Source of the DNA: Lunularia cruciata
Lineage: Eukaryota > Streptophyta > Marchantiopsida > Lunulariales > Lunulariaceae
Length of the DNA stretch: 64,000 nucleotides
Reading direction: 5' to 3'
Assembly (NCBI GenBank): GCA_948567375.1
Contig: OX419758.1
Span: 5,647,001-5,711,000 of the forward strand
Shown piece by piece: positions 43,351 to 53,731 of this stretch; the first letter of the stretch is position 1, and every line of letters starts with the position of its first letter. Made by a program: the position numbers and the translations under genes. The notes beneath the pieces are model-generated. The model was not told where the DNA came from, ran no database searches, and saw only the letters and a list, made by a program, of their open reading frames with translations.

Positions 43351-44640
43351 GAAGGACCGCAAATCCATTCAAACTAATGTTTTGAAAGCAGAAGTGTCAA
43401 GACATCTAAAGAAATAATGTACAAATTCTGTACTTCAAATGGTTACACTCCTTGTTGCCAGTATAGTTGGGAGTGTAAGAAATTCCATCATTTCATAATT
43501 ATCTTGTTTTCATCAAGTGCAAATTCATCATCATTCCAACTTTTGTTATTACTACATTTATCCCATTCCCATTCTAGAAGATTTTTGTCCCTATCTTCTT
43601 CCATCTCTAATATCCTTTTTTCCATTTATTTATTTTCCTTCACAAGCAATTGGCATGCATTGCATTGCAGCATTACTACCAAGCAACTAATGAAGAATTT
43701 AAAAAATTACACACCAATTTTAATCTCTTTGAATTTTATGATGCTTACAAGCACAATACACAGAAAAAGAATAAAATGTCCAAACTAGTTCAAACATTAG
43801 TTTGCAAAACCCACGGCCATCAAAATTCCTTCAAATTCCTTCATGATCCTCATTACACTATCGAATCAAAAACTAAATAAAAAATCCTCCTTGCACTACA
43901 CTTATTGCACGGCATTTTCTCGGTTCACAAACTAAATTAGTGCATCAAAACTCCTTCACTCCTTGCAATCACCAATTGGACTCAAAAGAATCCAAAACGG
44001 CAAAGACCTATTCTCCTCAACCGCTACCGCATGAACTTTCCATGGCATGACACTTGTATCAATTCAAATTCAACTCTTAATTTCTCATTAAAACTTCCGG
44101 GTTCATTAAGAGTTATGGTTCACAAAAATAATGACCCATAAGGATGTAATGGAGCTTTTGGTATTCCCATTAAAAGTTCAAGGTACCACTCGCGCTGCGC
44201 TGAGACCCTTACAAGTAAAAGTTCAATATGGTTCACAAAAATAATGACTCATAATGATATAACATTCCGGATTCCCCATACTAGTTCAAGGTACCCCTCG
44301 TGCTGAGACCCGGACAAAGTTTTATGAGTACCTATAAAAATGCTTACTGGTAATATAGGGGGTTTTTAATTTAGCCTTTTGGAGCACCCGTAGGAAAGCA
44401 TGCCGTGAGCTAACTGGTGCGTTCTTCGCTTTAAGAACTGTTCGCGGGGGGATGCCAAACTGGCCTCTACTTCTATTCCATAACCGATGTACAGATTGAT
44501 AAATGATAGGATAAAGCATAAGATCAGATCTGATCAATTCAGTTCTCTTAGCATCACGCATGTAGAGTGCTTCAAATCAGAGACCACTTATGTCTAGTTC
44601 ATCACTAACGTTCTACAAATATGCCACGCTTGAAACAGTA
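43351..44640. other. Non-coding spacer with a 113-bp direct repeat
   Basis: No gene is supported. Two diverged direct repeats spaced 113 bp (landmark ATGGTTCACAAAAATAATGAC at 44115, variant at 44228) extend to about 44310. A more GC-rich tract at 44370-44470 looks different from its surroundings, but its source is not recognised. Confidence 0.5.
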
Positions 44641-44649
44641 AAAGGCGAC

Positions 44650-44765
44650 CGCGTAAGAAAACCGAAGGATAGGAAGACCCCATCAAGCCGTACAAGGGAG
44701 AGACAAAAAAGTACAAGGGAGAGACAAAAAAAAGGTAACCTGGGGCTGAGCCCCAGAAACCGCGT
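44650..44765 (-). repeat. LINE-type 3' end sequence, minus copy
   Basis: On the minus strand it has GGGGCTCAGCCCC, then TTTTTTTGTCTCTCCCTTGTAC (the TGTCTCTCCCTTGTAC block twice in tandem), then GGCTTGATGGGGTCTTCC. The same series ends the LINE fragments at 48447-48545 and 59560-59625. Confidence 0.6.
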
Positions 44766-44877
44766 AAACTGCAGGCTTTTTCTCTTGAAACGTAAGTTCA
44801 CAATTTATAACTTGTCGCGACGAATCAGGAGATGTCCTACAACATGATACTGTCACTCAGTCAAGTGCTACAGAAGT

Positions 44878-45045
44878 CTAGTACAGTTTAATCCAACCGC
44901 TCACAGTGCCAGGAACTTTCTTCCGAGTGACTCCATGCTTATTGGAGACCAAGCTGGAGCCAAACATATCCTTACATCCAGGTGTTAATTCAATGACCTT
45001 TTGATCTGTGTTGCAGATGGTGGCCGTTATCAGTTGATTGGTGTC
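44878..45045 (-). CDS. Possible terminal exon of an unrecognised gene (55 aa)
   Basis: A frame of 55 codons plus stop starts exactly after an acceptor-like TTTTCTAG at 45046-45053 and ends with GWIKLY and a stop. Composition looks protein-like (TPGCKDMFGSSLVSNKHG). No family is recognised and no matching upstream exon could be identified, so this may be a gene relic or chance. Confidence 0.25.
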   Translation of the reverse strand, partial: DTNQLITATICNTDQKVIELTPGCKDMFGSSLVSNKHGVTRKKVPGTVSGWIKLY

Positions 45046-45053
45046 CTAGAAAA

Positions 45054-45892
45054 TTTTTGTGGGGATTTCCAGAAGACAAAACAGCAAAAGTGAAACACGG
45101 GCAAGACCAAGTTCCTGAAGAGTTCGACTTCCTGCTGATGGTGGTAGTCTTCAATTTGCGTCGCCGCATGGATGACAATAACTCCCCAATCATACCGTAA
45201 AAGAATATGTAGACGCTCGAGTTCTGTTAGTGGCTCGCGGTTTCAAGGCTTTCGTGACTTCGTAATTTGCATTACAAGGTTTCAACTTTCCAAACTCGTC
45301 ATTTTCTGAACGACTTACATGGACCTACCCACACTATAACGAAATACTGTAGTCCTTCGGCGATATCCACCCAGCGGAAGTGCACTGTACACGCAAACGA
45401 GGGTTGGGTTTACCATGGTCTAAGGTCGTTCAGATGCCCAGTTCCTAGACTTCAGTAGTTTAACACACAAACACAAATTGGGTTTAGTGCTAGACAGCAA
45501 CAGCAGGCAGGCAGTACTTAGCCATCTTCCTGCAACAGTAGAATATAAAACATATATAGTACCTCGAAGGAAAGGGCAAAGGAGAACAGTGGTGATTATC
45601 CTTTGTAGCAAGCTGTTGTTAAGAGTTCAATTTGGACCACCCGCCAAACACTGATGTCCAATGCAAAAGGTTTATTCAACATGGGGAAAAAAGTTCAGGA
45701 CAATTCTGGCTATTTCAATAATGAGCTTTGTTCGTCGATGAGGCCACGAATTCATCTTTCACCAAGTGTACTTTCTCCACTTCTCAGGGAAAAACAACGG
45801 AATTGTGTAATGTTTAGCAGGAAGTTGACTGTTCGTTGATTCTTTAGAGAAAGGAATCTATTTAAGCTATGGGAGCAGAAATAAACTTTCAG
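45054..45892. other. No gene seen
   Basis: Mixed-composition spacer. Short frames exist but none shows a domain or conserved partner elsewhere in the window. Confidence 0.5.
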
Positions 45893-47250
45893 CGCGGCCG
45901 CTACTGCTGGTAGAGGGAAGCAGCAGCAGCCATGTCATTTGGGAAAGCTTTACAAAACATCTCTTGTTCGTGAAAGTTATGCACGTGATAGCTTACACAG
46001 GTTGCTTGCAGTTTTGGGTTTTGGGTCTTCCTTTTGGAAAGCCTTGGTTTTAGTGAGAAGAGTGCGACGGAGGCTGTGCACTTGCCCTTTCTCGGAACGT
46101 TCTTGAGCTCCATACCCGGCTCTTTAGTGAGCAACGGGTTTCGAGTAATCTTGTCACCTCTAGAAATTGAAATTCGTAACCATCCACTATTTCGTCCCAT
46201 TTGATATTCCTTCTGACTGTTTGACAGGGAAAACATCGATCTGTATAACTCTTTTCCATTTTCTCTGTTATAGGGTACCTTCTTCTTGTTATATCCGCCA
46301 TACCAGATTCGGATTGGCAGTCATCTACGCGTCGTAAGGGTGTCACAGTTCTTGCCCTCCTGTTGCCAGATTTGGGCTTTGGAGGATTAAGGCCATGCGT
46401 AGCTCCATTTGGAGGCGACCAAATCATCCGCTCACTTAGAGAAAAGGTCGGGGACGATGTTATTTATTTCTCTACCATCATATCTGGAAAAGCCTCTCAA
46501 CAGTACATCTCAGCTTTCTACACCGGCATGATTTGCTGGACATGCTTGAGACATTTTGTCTCCCTTTGGTGAGGGTCCGTGGCCAAGCAAGTTACTTCTC
46601 AGTGTTTCTCCCTAACCAGAACAGTCTGTTTCTGTGTAAACAGTATGTTTCTGGTTAGGGAGGACGAAGTACCACCATGCTTCTATTGACACAAACCCAG
46701 AGCTCATAAATCACTCGCAGCCGCCAAAGTATGAACGTGCATCTCGGATCAAGTATAAATTTGCGCTTATTCGGGTTATATGCAAAACATACGAACGGTC
46801 AATCCCAGCCAAGTATTCACTTTTTTTGTGTCATAGTAAACACTATGTTTCTAATAGTATCATGAGTAGTTTCTTTCAATCATCTTTTATCATGGATAGT
46901 TTCTTTCGATCATCTTGTCTTTTGTGCCATAGTAAACACTATACCTCTAATAGTATCATGGATAATTTCTTTCAATCATCTTGTCTTCCAAAAAGACACT
47001 GTGCCATATAGATCGTTGTTCCATCTAATTAAAATCACAATCACAAGTGGATAATGAAGATGCAAAAACGAAGACAGAGGATAATTGAAAGATTTTGATA
47101 TCCTTACAATCACGAGTCCAAGTCTTTTTCTTCGTGGCACTCCGATTTCAGCCCCGCTCAACGTGGCTCTTTCAGGCTATGAAAATGGATGGTCACGTGC
47201 CGTAGTTCGGAGGCTTTACAATCTCACCAGATGAAATATCGGTATTCTTA
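45893..47250 (+). pseudogene. Broken copy of the POT/PTR transporter gene
   Basis: Plus-strand relative of the minus-strand gene at 49722-52926. Exon 1 sequence matches at 45893-46165 without a start codon. Exon 2 sequence matches from about 46226, including the GFGGLRPCVAPFGGDQ signature near 46375-46425, up to about 46745. The end of exon 2 resumes at about 47088-47250 (WLFQAMKMDGHVP, then a stop in place of Trp). Intron 1 has shrunk to about 60 bp. Exon 2 contains an early stop near 46570 and a hairpin-forming duplication at 46608-46660. Exons 3 and 4 are not recognisable. Confidence 0.8.
46827..47000. repeat. 96-bp tandem repeat inside the transporter pseudogene
   Basis: The landmark CATAGTAAACACTAT occurs at 46832 and 46928. 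Each unit contains shorter repeats of TTTCTTTC(A/G)ATCATCTT. It replaces the region coding the central loop of the transporter. Confidence 0.65.
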
Positions 47251-47739
47251 CCGATATTATATTCGAATTACAGAATTATCTTCACTATTTGATTTGTGTA
47301 TTTTTTCTTCCTCTCCGCCACATTACCTTTGTGCCAAGTTGTAAAAGTATTTTCGGAGAGTTCCCTTTTCTCATTCAGCAACTTTCTTTAGCCGGGCTAT
47401 TCGTCCAAATCCAAGATGACAAAACTATTCACGAACCAGTGTCGGATAAGTGTCGGATCTTGGAAAAAATCCCTTTACCTACCTATTATTATACTTTCCC
47501 TACCTCCAAGCATGCATGTGTGCAATCATACGCCATCTGGTTGGAACACAGTTTTCCTCCTAGGAGTGGAATTATTTCCCATGTTGAACTTCAGGATCAG
47601 TAATTTCAGATCATCTTCATTACTTGATCTCATCCAAGTTGGCAGGTAATCCCAGCAGTTCTGAGATATACTCCCACTTTTCAATCTTGCCAAGCTTTGT
47701 CATGGAAATGATATTTCTTCGAAGATTATTGATCCCTTT

Positions 47740-48545
47740 TTGATCAATGACGAGGTTTCGCATAGGTTTGGTCCACCCATCTGCATCTTCATTATTCACT
47801 TGTGAGTGTGGTTCTACACTAGATGCAGCAGCGGTACACATGACACGGTGTCCTTTTGGAGGACAGAGGATAGTTACCCATGATGCCATTAGGGACCTAC
47901 TGTTTGCTATGGCACGAGAAAGTGGATACTTGGCTTGGAGGGAGCATTCGTATGCTTTGCACACAACACGTGTCAAGGCAGACTTATATTTGGTCCGAGA
48001 TAATCAAGTGACAGTAGCGGATGTCGTGGTTACGGACCCTACGCAGGATACAATTTTGGAGGGAGTGATTACCCATCCCCTTGGATGGGCGGCGAGTGCA
48101 GCAGCAGATCGCAAGGTCCCCAAGTAAAGGGGCAGGCAGCGAGGTCAGCTCTTTGTTCCTCTAGCCTTGGAGTTATATGGAACTATGGACACGGCATTTG
48201 ACACATTTGTCAAGGAGTGCGCGAGAGCTTATCATGTTAGGCATCAGAATACCACTCTCACTCTCATACTTTGTAATATATTTTAGACACTGTGTATCCA
48301 TTTCTCTACAGAGGACAGTGGCTGGTGCAATCCATAGGAGAGCAATCACATTAGATGATGTTTCTTCAAATACTCCAGTTGTGTGTAGACCGTATGACTT
48401 GCATAGCTCGGATATCTTAAGGGCGGTGTGGAGATTTCTCATATAGACTCTATTGGGGCTTAGCCCCATGTTACCTATTTTTGTCTATTTTTGTCTCTCC
48501 CTTGTACGGGCTTGATGGGATCTTTCCATCCTTCCTTTTTCCTCC
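47740..48545 (+). pseudogene. Non-LTR retrotransposon (LINE) C-terminal fragment
   Basis: Frame 47747-48127 encodes the tail region found after reverse transcriptase in some plant LINE-like elements: a CECG...H...C zinc-like cluster (about 47798-47855), THDAIRDLLFAMARESG, WREHSYAL and VADVVVTDPT. It continues after a stop with LFVPLALELYG near 48149-48180 and LTLIL near 48255. The 3' end carries GGGGCTTAGCCCC at 48452-48464 and the TGTCTCTCCCTTGTACGGG block at 48495-48513. The reverse transcriptase core is absent, as expected for a 5'-truncated insertion. Confidence 0.7.
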
Positions 48546-49721
48546 GCTGTCTGCCTTCTCACTTTTAGAGTTGTACCCTTGCATTGTTAAGGTGTGTCTC
48601 TTTCCGTGTGGTATGCTAGTTGCACATGTGATAAGGATTCCACCAGGCCATAAGCGTAGATCCAAGAAAAACATGGTAATTTTCTTCGATACGTTGAAAA
48701 GCCACTCTTAAAAATTTATCTTATTCAGTTGTTCATGACAAAGCAAAATTGCAACCACCTTCAGTCAATGGGGAGGAGTTCAAGCTTTCGTGAATTTTTA
48801 TTTGATCGGATTCACATGGTTTTATTCATGTACGGCTTGATGGGTCTTCTCATCGTTGTTGTTATCTATGCGTTCGTTACATGCTTATTCATATCTTCAG
48901 TTTAATAGATGATTATACGTTATGAGATAGCCATCCGTCTGATCGCATGTACTAGCACGTCTATCCCCACTTCCATTCGTCTCTCTGCGCGATCTAGAGT
49001 CTTCGGTACATGCGCTATATTGAGCTCATCTGATGAAATTTGAGGGAAGTTAGTCAAGTTATAAAATTTAACATATGATATAATTGGAGATGACATGCTT
49101 AATTGGAGATGACATGCTCACTCTACTGAGCTTGACGTAAGCATTCTGCAACTCTAGCTCATACACACGTACATGGGTTCGGTCATCCGTCTTTTGCCTT
49201 TTCCAGAGACCAGTTATACTTCTGGGTCTGAGTTGAAGAGGGCAAGAGGCCATTCCGAGGGAGAAGTTCGGTACAATTCTTGGCTTTCGCGAAACATCCA
49301 CGAGTTGGCTTTTGAGGAGCAAGTTGCGGAAACGAAGTTGCTCTTTGGTTGATACAGTTCTCATACGATGTCAAGAAACATGTTAAGCTCAAATCAGCAA
49401 GTTTCAGCACAAGAGTACAAGAGTGGGACTAGGCCACAAGGTTATTCCATCCATTCTGTACCTACTAGAAAAGAGTTCAGATCTAAGATGTTCCTCTAAG
49501 GATCCTTCTTCTGACCGAAACAAAGCTTATGGACGAGGATTACAACGAAGAGCTCATATAAACTCACCCCAAGTGCCTTTGTTATTCCTCGGGAGGTGTT
49601 TTGTTAACTATTTAGCTACGAATTATGTAGGTTCAGATGTCACATAACAAAATATCATCAGACTCTCATGTTTCTCTTGCTAAAAGAATACACAACATTC
49701 TACATTCATAATCTCGTTCTG
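48546..49721. other. Spacer downstream of the transporter gene
   Basis: No gene is supported. A fourth partial copy of the LINE 3' block (TGTACGGCTTGATGGGTCTTC) lies at 48828-48848. A 19-bp direct duplication lies at 49082-49119. Confidence 0.5.
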
Positions 49722-52700
49722 TTAGTTCTGCGATTCTTTTGCTTGCCTTTGTAGGGCTCTTGATTCTCTTGAGATAAATGTATTGGTGAAAAGAGACATC
49801 AGAACTGTTCCCAAGGCACCTACACCGACGAAAACGAAAGTCTCAGTAGCTTTGGACACCCTTGCTCCAATAAGGGCTACGACAGCAACAGTCAGAAGGT
49901 TACCTGAAAACAACCACGATAGCCACACAGTATGTTCGTCATTTGAGAGCCAGAGGTGCTGGTCCATTATATCAACCAGTCAGTTGGAAAAGAGGTTCTC
50001 ACTTGAGTTCACAGCAAAATCATGACTGAACTGTTCTCATTGACAGCTATGCATGTAGGACAAAAAGAGAAGAAAAGCTTACCGAGGGCTTGATAGGCAC
50101 TGTGAGAGGCATACACGACTGTCTTCATAGACTTGGGAGCCTCGTAATATGACCACTCCATGGCTGGAATCGACATCATTACCTCTGCAAAGCATAAAAA
50201 GACATATTGAGGCACTTGCCACAGTCGTGATACATCCGCATAATCTGACGTGAGGCCGCCTATTTTTTTCTCCTCCAGTTTAGCATCAATGATGACTTGC
50301 AGAACCCCGGACATAACAAATGAAAGGGTAATCATGACGAGCGCCACCAACATCTTCCTCATGTTTGTCACAGTCGTGATGTGCTTTCCGATGAAGGGGT
50401 ACACTAGTTCATTCAGAAATGGAATGATGAAAACCAGGAATATTGGTTTCAGCACCTGTGACCACGCAATAGCATCAAAAGGACGTCAGACACATGCAAA
50501 CAGACCTAGTCTGCAAAATGTAAGGAAAATAATATGGCTCAGATCTGATGCTATGGGTAAATGGGAGCAAGAACAACATCCCTCCCGTCCGAATTAGGAC
50601 CTTCTATTGTCCAACCGAGCTATTTTTCAACATGAGCCCGTCAACACTACAATACACAAATAAAGAAGTAGCAGTCTTCCACTGTAAGAACACTCACGAC
50701 TCACGTCAGAGCCCTCCGTGGTGCCGAAATAGCTGGATGGAAATGCCACTCTCCCTCGTCCCCACTAGAACCAGAGATCATTTGCTTGCACAAACTGTTT
50801 ATTCATAGAAGGTATAGGCTTCTCTTTGACATAATAATAACTAAATTGCTGGACGGCCAGACCATCCTGGGGGCTGAACACATGGTCTGGATGAAAACAT
50901 TTCATGCTACATCAGCACCGTGAAACTTCAGGTAATAAGCTCGTCTCTCAAGTTCCTTCAACGTATTTGCCACAGATGAACATGGCTCACTGAACACCAA
51001 AACTTTCTTCTCATGCTGCGAAATAGTATGATCCTAGAGTTCAGCACTTCAAATGTACAAAAGTTGGAAACAGTATTGTATAACGAAAGCTGAACTATGC
51101 GGATGAGGAAGATATGTTGTGAACATTACCCCCATTTCATCTGGTGGGATGTTAAAGCCTCCGAACCACGGCACGTGACCATCCATTTTCATGGCTTGAA
51201 AGAGCCAAGTAGAACTGGGCTGAAAGCGGAGGGCCGAGAAGAAAATAGTCGGACTCATGAAAACCATTGCAGATATCAAGATCTTCCAATCGTCCCCCGT
51301 CATTGACTCTACAAGTGGAAACTTCTCCGCAGCCTCCTCAACAGCTTTGGAACGCATATCTGCAACTTCTTCTGAGATCTCCGTCGACCCTTCTTCCTGC
51401 TGCGAATGGCCATTTTTTAGCTCTGGTGGTTTTGTGCCGACGGGATCATGGCGATAATGCTTCCTCCCTAACCAGAAGAAGATTGTTCCAGAGGGCATAG
51501 CACACGAGGAAATGAGAAATACAACCAAATAGCTTCCTCGGCCATGGACCCTCACGCAAGGGAAAATGAGAGAACTAAACAATGTCGCACAAACCGAGGC
51601 CGTGTAGTACAATGAGTAATATTGCCCTGTGGCAGTTCCCGCTTCACTGGTTGAGGAATAAAACACATCGTCTCCGACAATCTTCCTCCTTGAGCGGATG
51701 GCTTGGTTGCCTCCAAACGTAGCTGAGCATGGCCTCATGCCTCCAAAACCGAGAGCCACCAAAAGGAGCGCTACTAAGGTGAGATTTTTACGAACCGCAG
51801 ATGATTGCCAATCCGCGTCTGGTATGGCAGATATGACAAGTATAAGGTAGCCAGCAAACTCAGAGAAAGAAAAAAGATATATAGATCGATACACTCCCTG
51901 TCAGACAACCAAAAAGAAAACGATCAGAGGTGTTACGTGACAAAAAATTCATGTCTAAAATAGCTCTGTTCTGGTAGTAGGCTTTTCTTTGACAACTTCG
52001 GCTCACAGCTATCGAACTAGGTGCGATGCACTCATTCCTAGACATGCCGTTCTCCGATTTAAACTTGCTCCTGACGAGTTTGACTAGCCAGTTGGTTAGA
52101 AGTATTCGTACCGAGTGATTAAACATTGATATATTGTCCTATACCGAAATAAAATTGAATAGTTCTCCAGAATTTTATAAGTTTTATAAAGCTATCCCTC
52201 AGCTCTCGTGCCTTTTGAGCCCAGGAACCTGCTAAACAGGTGCTTAACTAAGTTGTGAAAATAGATTTAGAAGCAGGCGGGGCCCTTTAGGCAATGCACA
52301 ATCAGTGGGAAACTTTCAAAAGGATTACAATATAAATTATTTGACTTTACAAACAGGTGAAGATCCTCAGAGACTACACGCAGCGCATCTGCTATGCGAA
52401 AGAAGAAATGATGAGGATCAATTTCAAAATGGAGGTTTTCCCATTAGAGAGCCCAAATATAAGCTGTGAAGTAACAATGCATAGAAAAGAAGCACAAACC
52501 CTGTACTTCTTTCCAAACAAAAACCAGGGGGCACCCAGGACGCCATTCAGAGCTCAAGTAGTACAAAACCACTAAAAAAACACGAGGTTTCCAGCTTAAC
52601 CGAGCTCAAACACGTCCCGATAAAAATTTCCAAGGAAGTTTTAAAACTGATAAGCTTACCAAAAATGCGTCGCTCACTAAAGAGCCGACAACCGAGCTCA

Positions 52701-52926
52701 AACACGTCCCGATAATAACCAAGTGCACAGCCTCTGTCGCACTCTCTTCGGTAAAATGGAGGCTCTCCAAAAAGAATAAGCCCAAAATTGTAAGCAATCC
52801 TCTATAAGCTAATACCTCCATCGTTTCGTGTAGCAAAACATATTTCGTAAAGCGTTCCCAAATTATGTGCTGCTGTTTCCCCTCTACCAGCAGCGGCCGC
52901 CGTAGATCTCCGTTTCTGCCCTCCAT
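49722..52926 (-). CDS. POT/PTR-family proton-coupled oligopeptide-type transporter (529 aa, four exons)
   Basis: A membrane transporter of the POT/PTR2 (SLC15/NPF) superfamily, whose members move peptides, nitrate or other small solutes, usually with protons. Exons: 52926-52660, 51897-51130, 50455-50083 and 49903-49722; all introns are GT-AG and the joined length is 1590 bases including the stop. Exon 1 encodes an ERFTKYV segment and the first membrane helices, with ETMEV where the family has ExxER, so the Arg is Val (residue 38). Exon 2 has GFGGMRPCSATFGGNQ (residues 139-154), a family signature, and a long charged loop before DDWKIL. Exon 3 starts VLKPIFLVFIIPF, a conserved helix. The C-terminus is short and charged. 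The usual Asn-x-Gly in the QYYSLYY region is also missing. The substrate cannot be predicted. Confidence 0.85.
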
Positions 52927-53326
52927 AGTTGAAACAGAGTCTTTCCGTCAGAGGAATCAAACTACAATCAATTTCCTGCTACAATTCAATTGCTCCATCC
53001 TACGCTTCAATTCCTCAGCCTGCCGGTTTCCCTACCTACGTGCGTTCACTCTAAATCATGTCGACAAATTATCTCCACAACCAACGTGGAGCTGCAGGCG
53101 AGCGATCTAGAAGACGATCCACCCCACCCCCTGTCTTCGCTTAGGAGAAGCTTGACTCCTGCATTTCTCGTCTCGGCAAGCTCCGCGTGAAACTCAGCCA
53201 TTCGGTCACTCAATTCGCTTGATGTCCTGGGTGGAATTTACCTCTCAAGACTCGGAGGTCACTATCAAACTGTGCTGCTGTGCTTACACTATATTGCTTG
53301 GTGTACAATGGTGATTGATCTTACCG
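52927..53326. other. Region upstream of the transporter start
   Basis: Probable 5' UTR and promoter of the minus-strand transporter. No clear TATA box was identified. No gene is seen. Confidence 0.4.
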
Positions 53327-53368
53327 ATATACAGTTCTGCTCGTGAGCTCACGAGCAGAACTGTATAT
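53327..53368. repeat. Perfect 42-bp palindrome
   Basis: Every base from 53327 to 53347 pairs with its partner from 53348 to 53368, with the centre at GAG|CTC and no loop. The inner arms include AGTTCTGCTCGTGAG. It could extrude as a cruciform or be a MITE relic. It lies about 400 bp upstream of the transporter start. Confidence 0.9.
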
Positions 53369-53633
53369 ATATGTCTTACTCCACAAGGCTCAAAGGATAT
53401 CACCTTACTGTCTATTAGAAAGTGAATATAGATTGACAGCAAGGTACACTGTACTCCTTGCTTTCCGCTTGCAGCACTAATCATGAACTCTCAGACACTC
53501 CTCCGCACCTGCCGCACTGTAGAGCATTGTGGCGTCCGGTTTTATGCTCGGTAGAGACGTCGGTGCGCAGGACTGATCTTCAATGTTTGGTAAGATCTAC
53601 CCAGGAGATTAGGTACCAGTTGGAGCACATAGG

Positions 53634-53731
53634 TAAGATTCTCTCGACAAGACTTTCCCGGGAACTGCAAGTTCCATGCACAATTCATAGCTAAGATTCT
53701 ATCGACAAGACTTTCCCGGGAACTGCAAGTC
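53634..53731. repeat. 58-bp direct repeat
   Basis: TAAGATTCT followed by CGACAAGACTTTCCCGGG occurs at 53634 and again at 53692, with about 40 conserved bases in each copy. Confidence 0.85.

Noticed and set aside
44370-44561. GC-richer tract that could be organelle DNA
   Set aside because: No organellar gene could be recognised, so an organelle origin is not supported.
46827-47000. Direct repeats resembling a CRISPR array
   Set aside because: Only two 96-bp units with no uniform spacers, in a eukaryotic transporter pseudogene; an ordinary tandem repeat.
47289-47649. Exon 3 of the transporter pseudogene
   Set aside because: Some resemblance to the helix after the exon 2 end was suspected, but the alignment is too weak to call.
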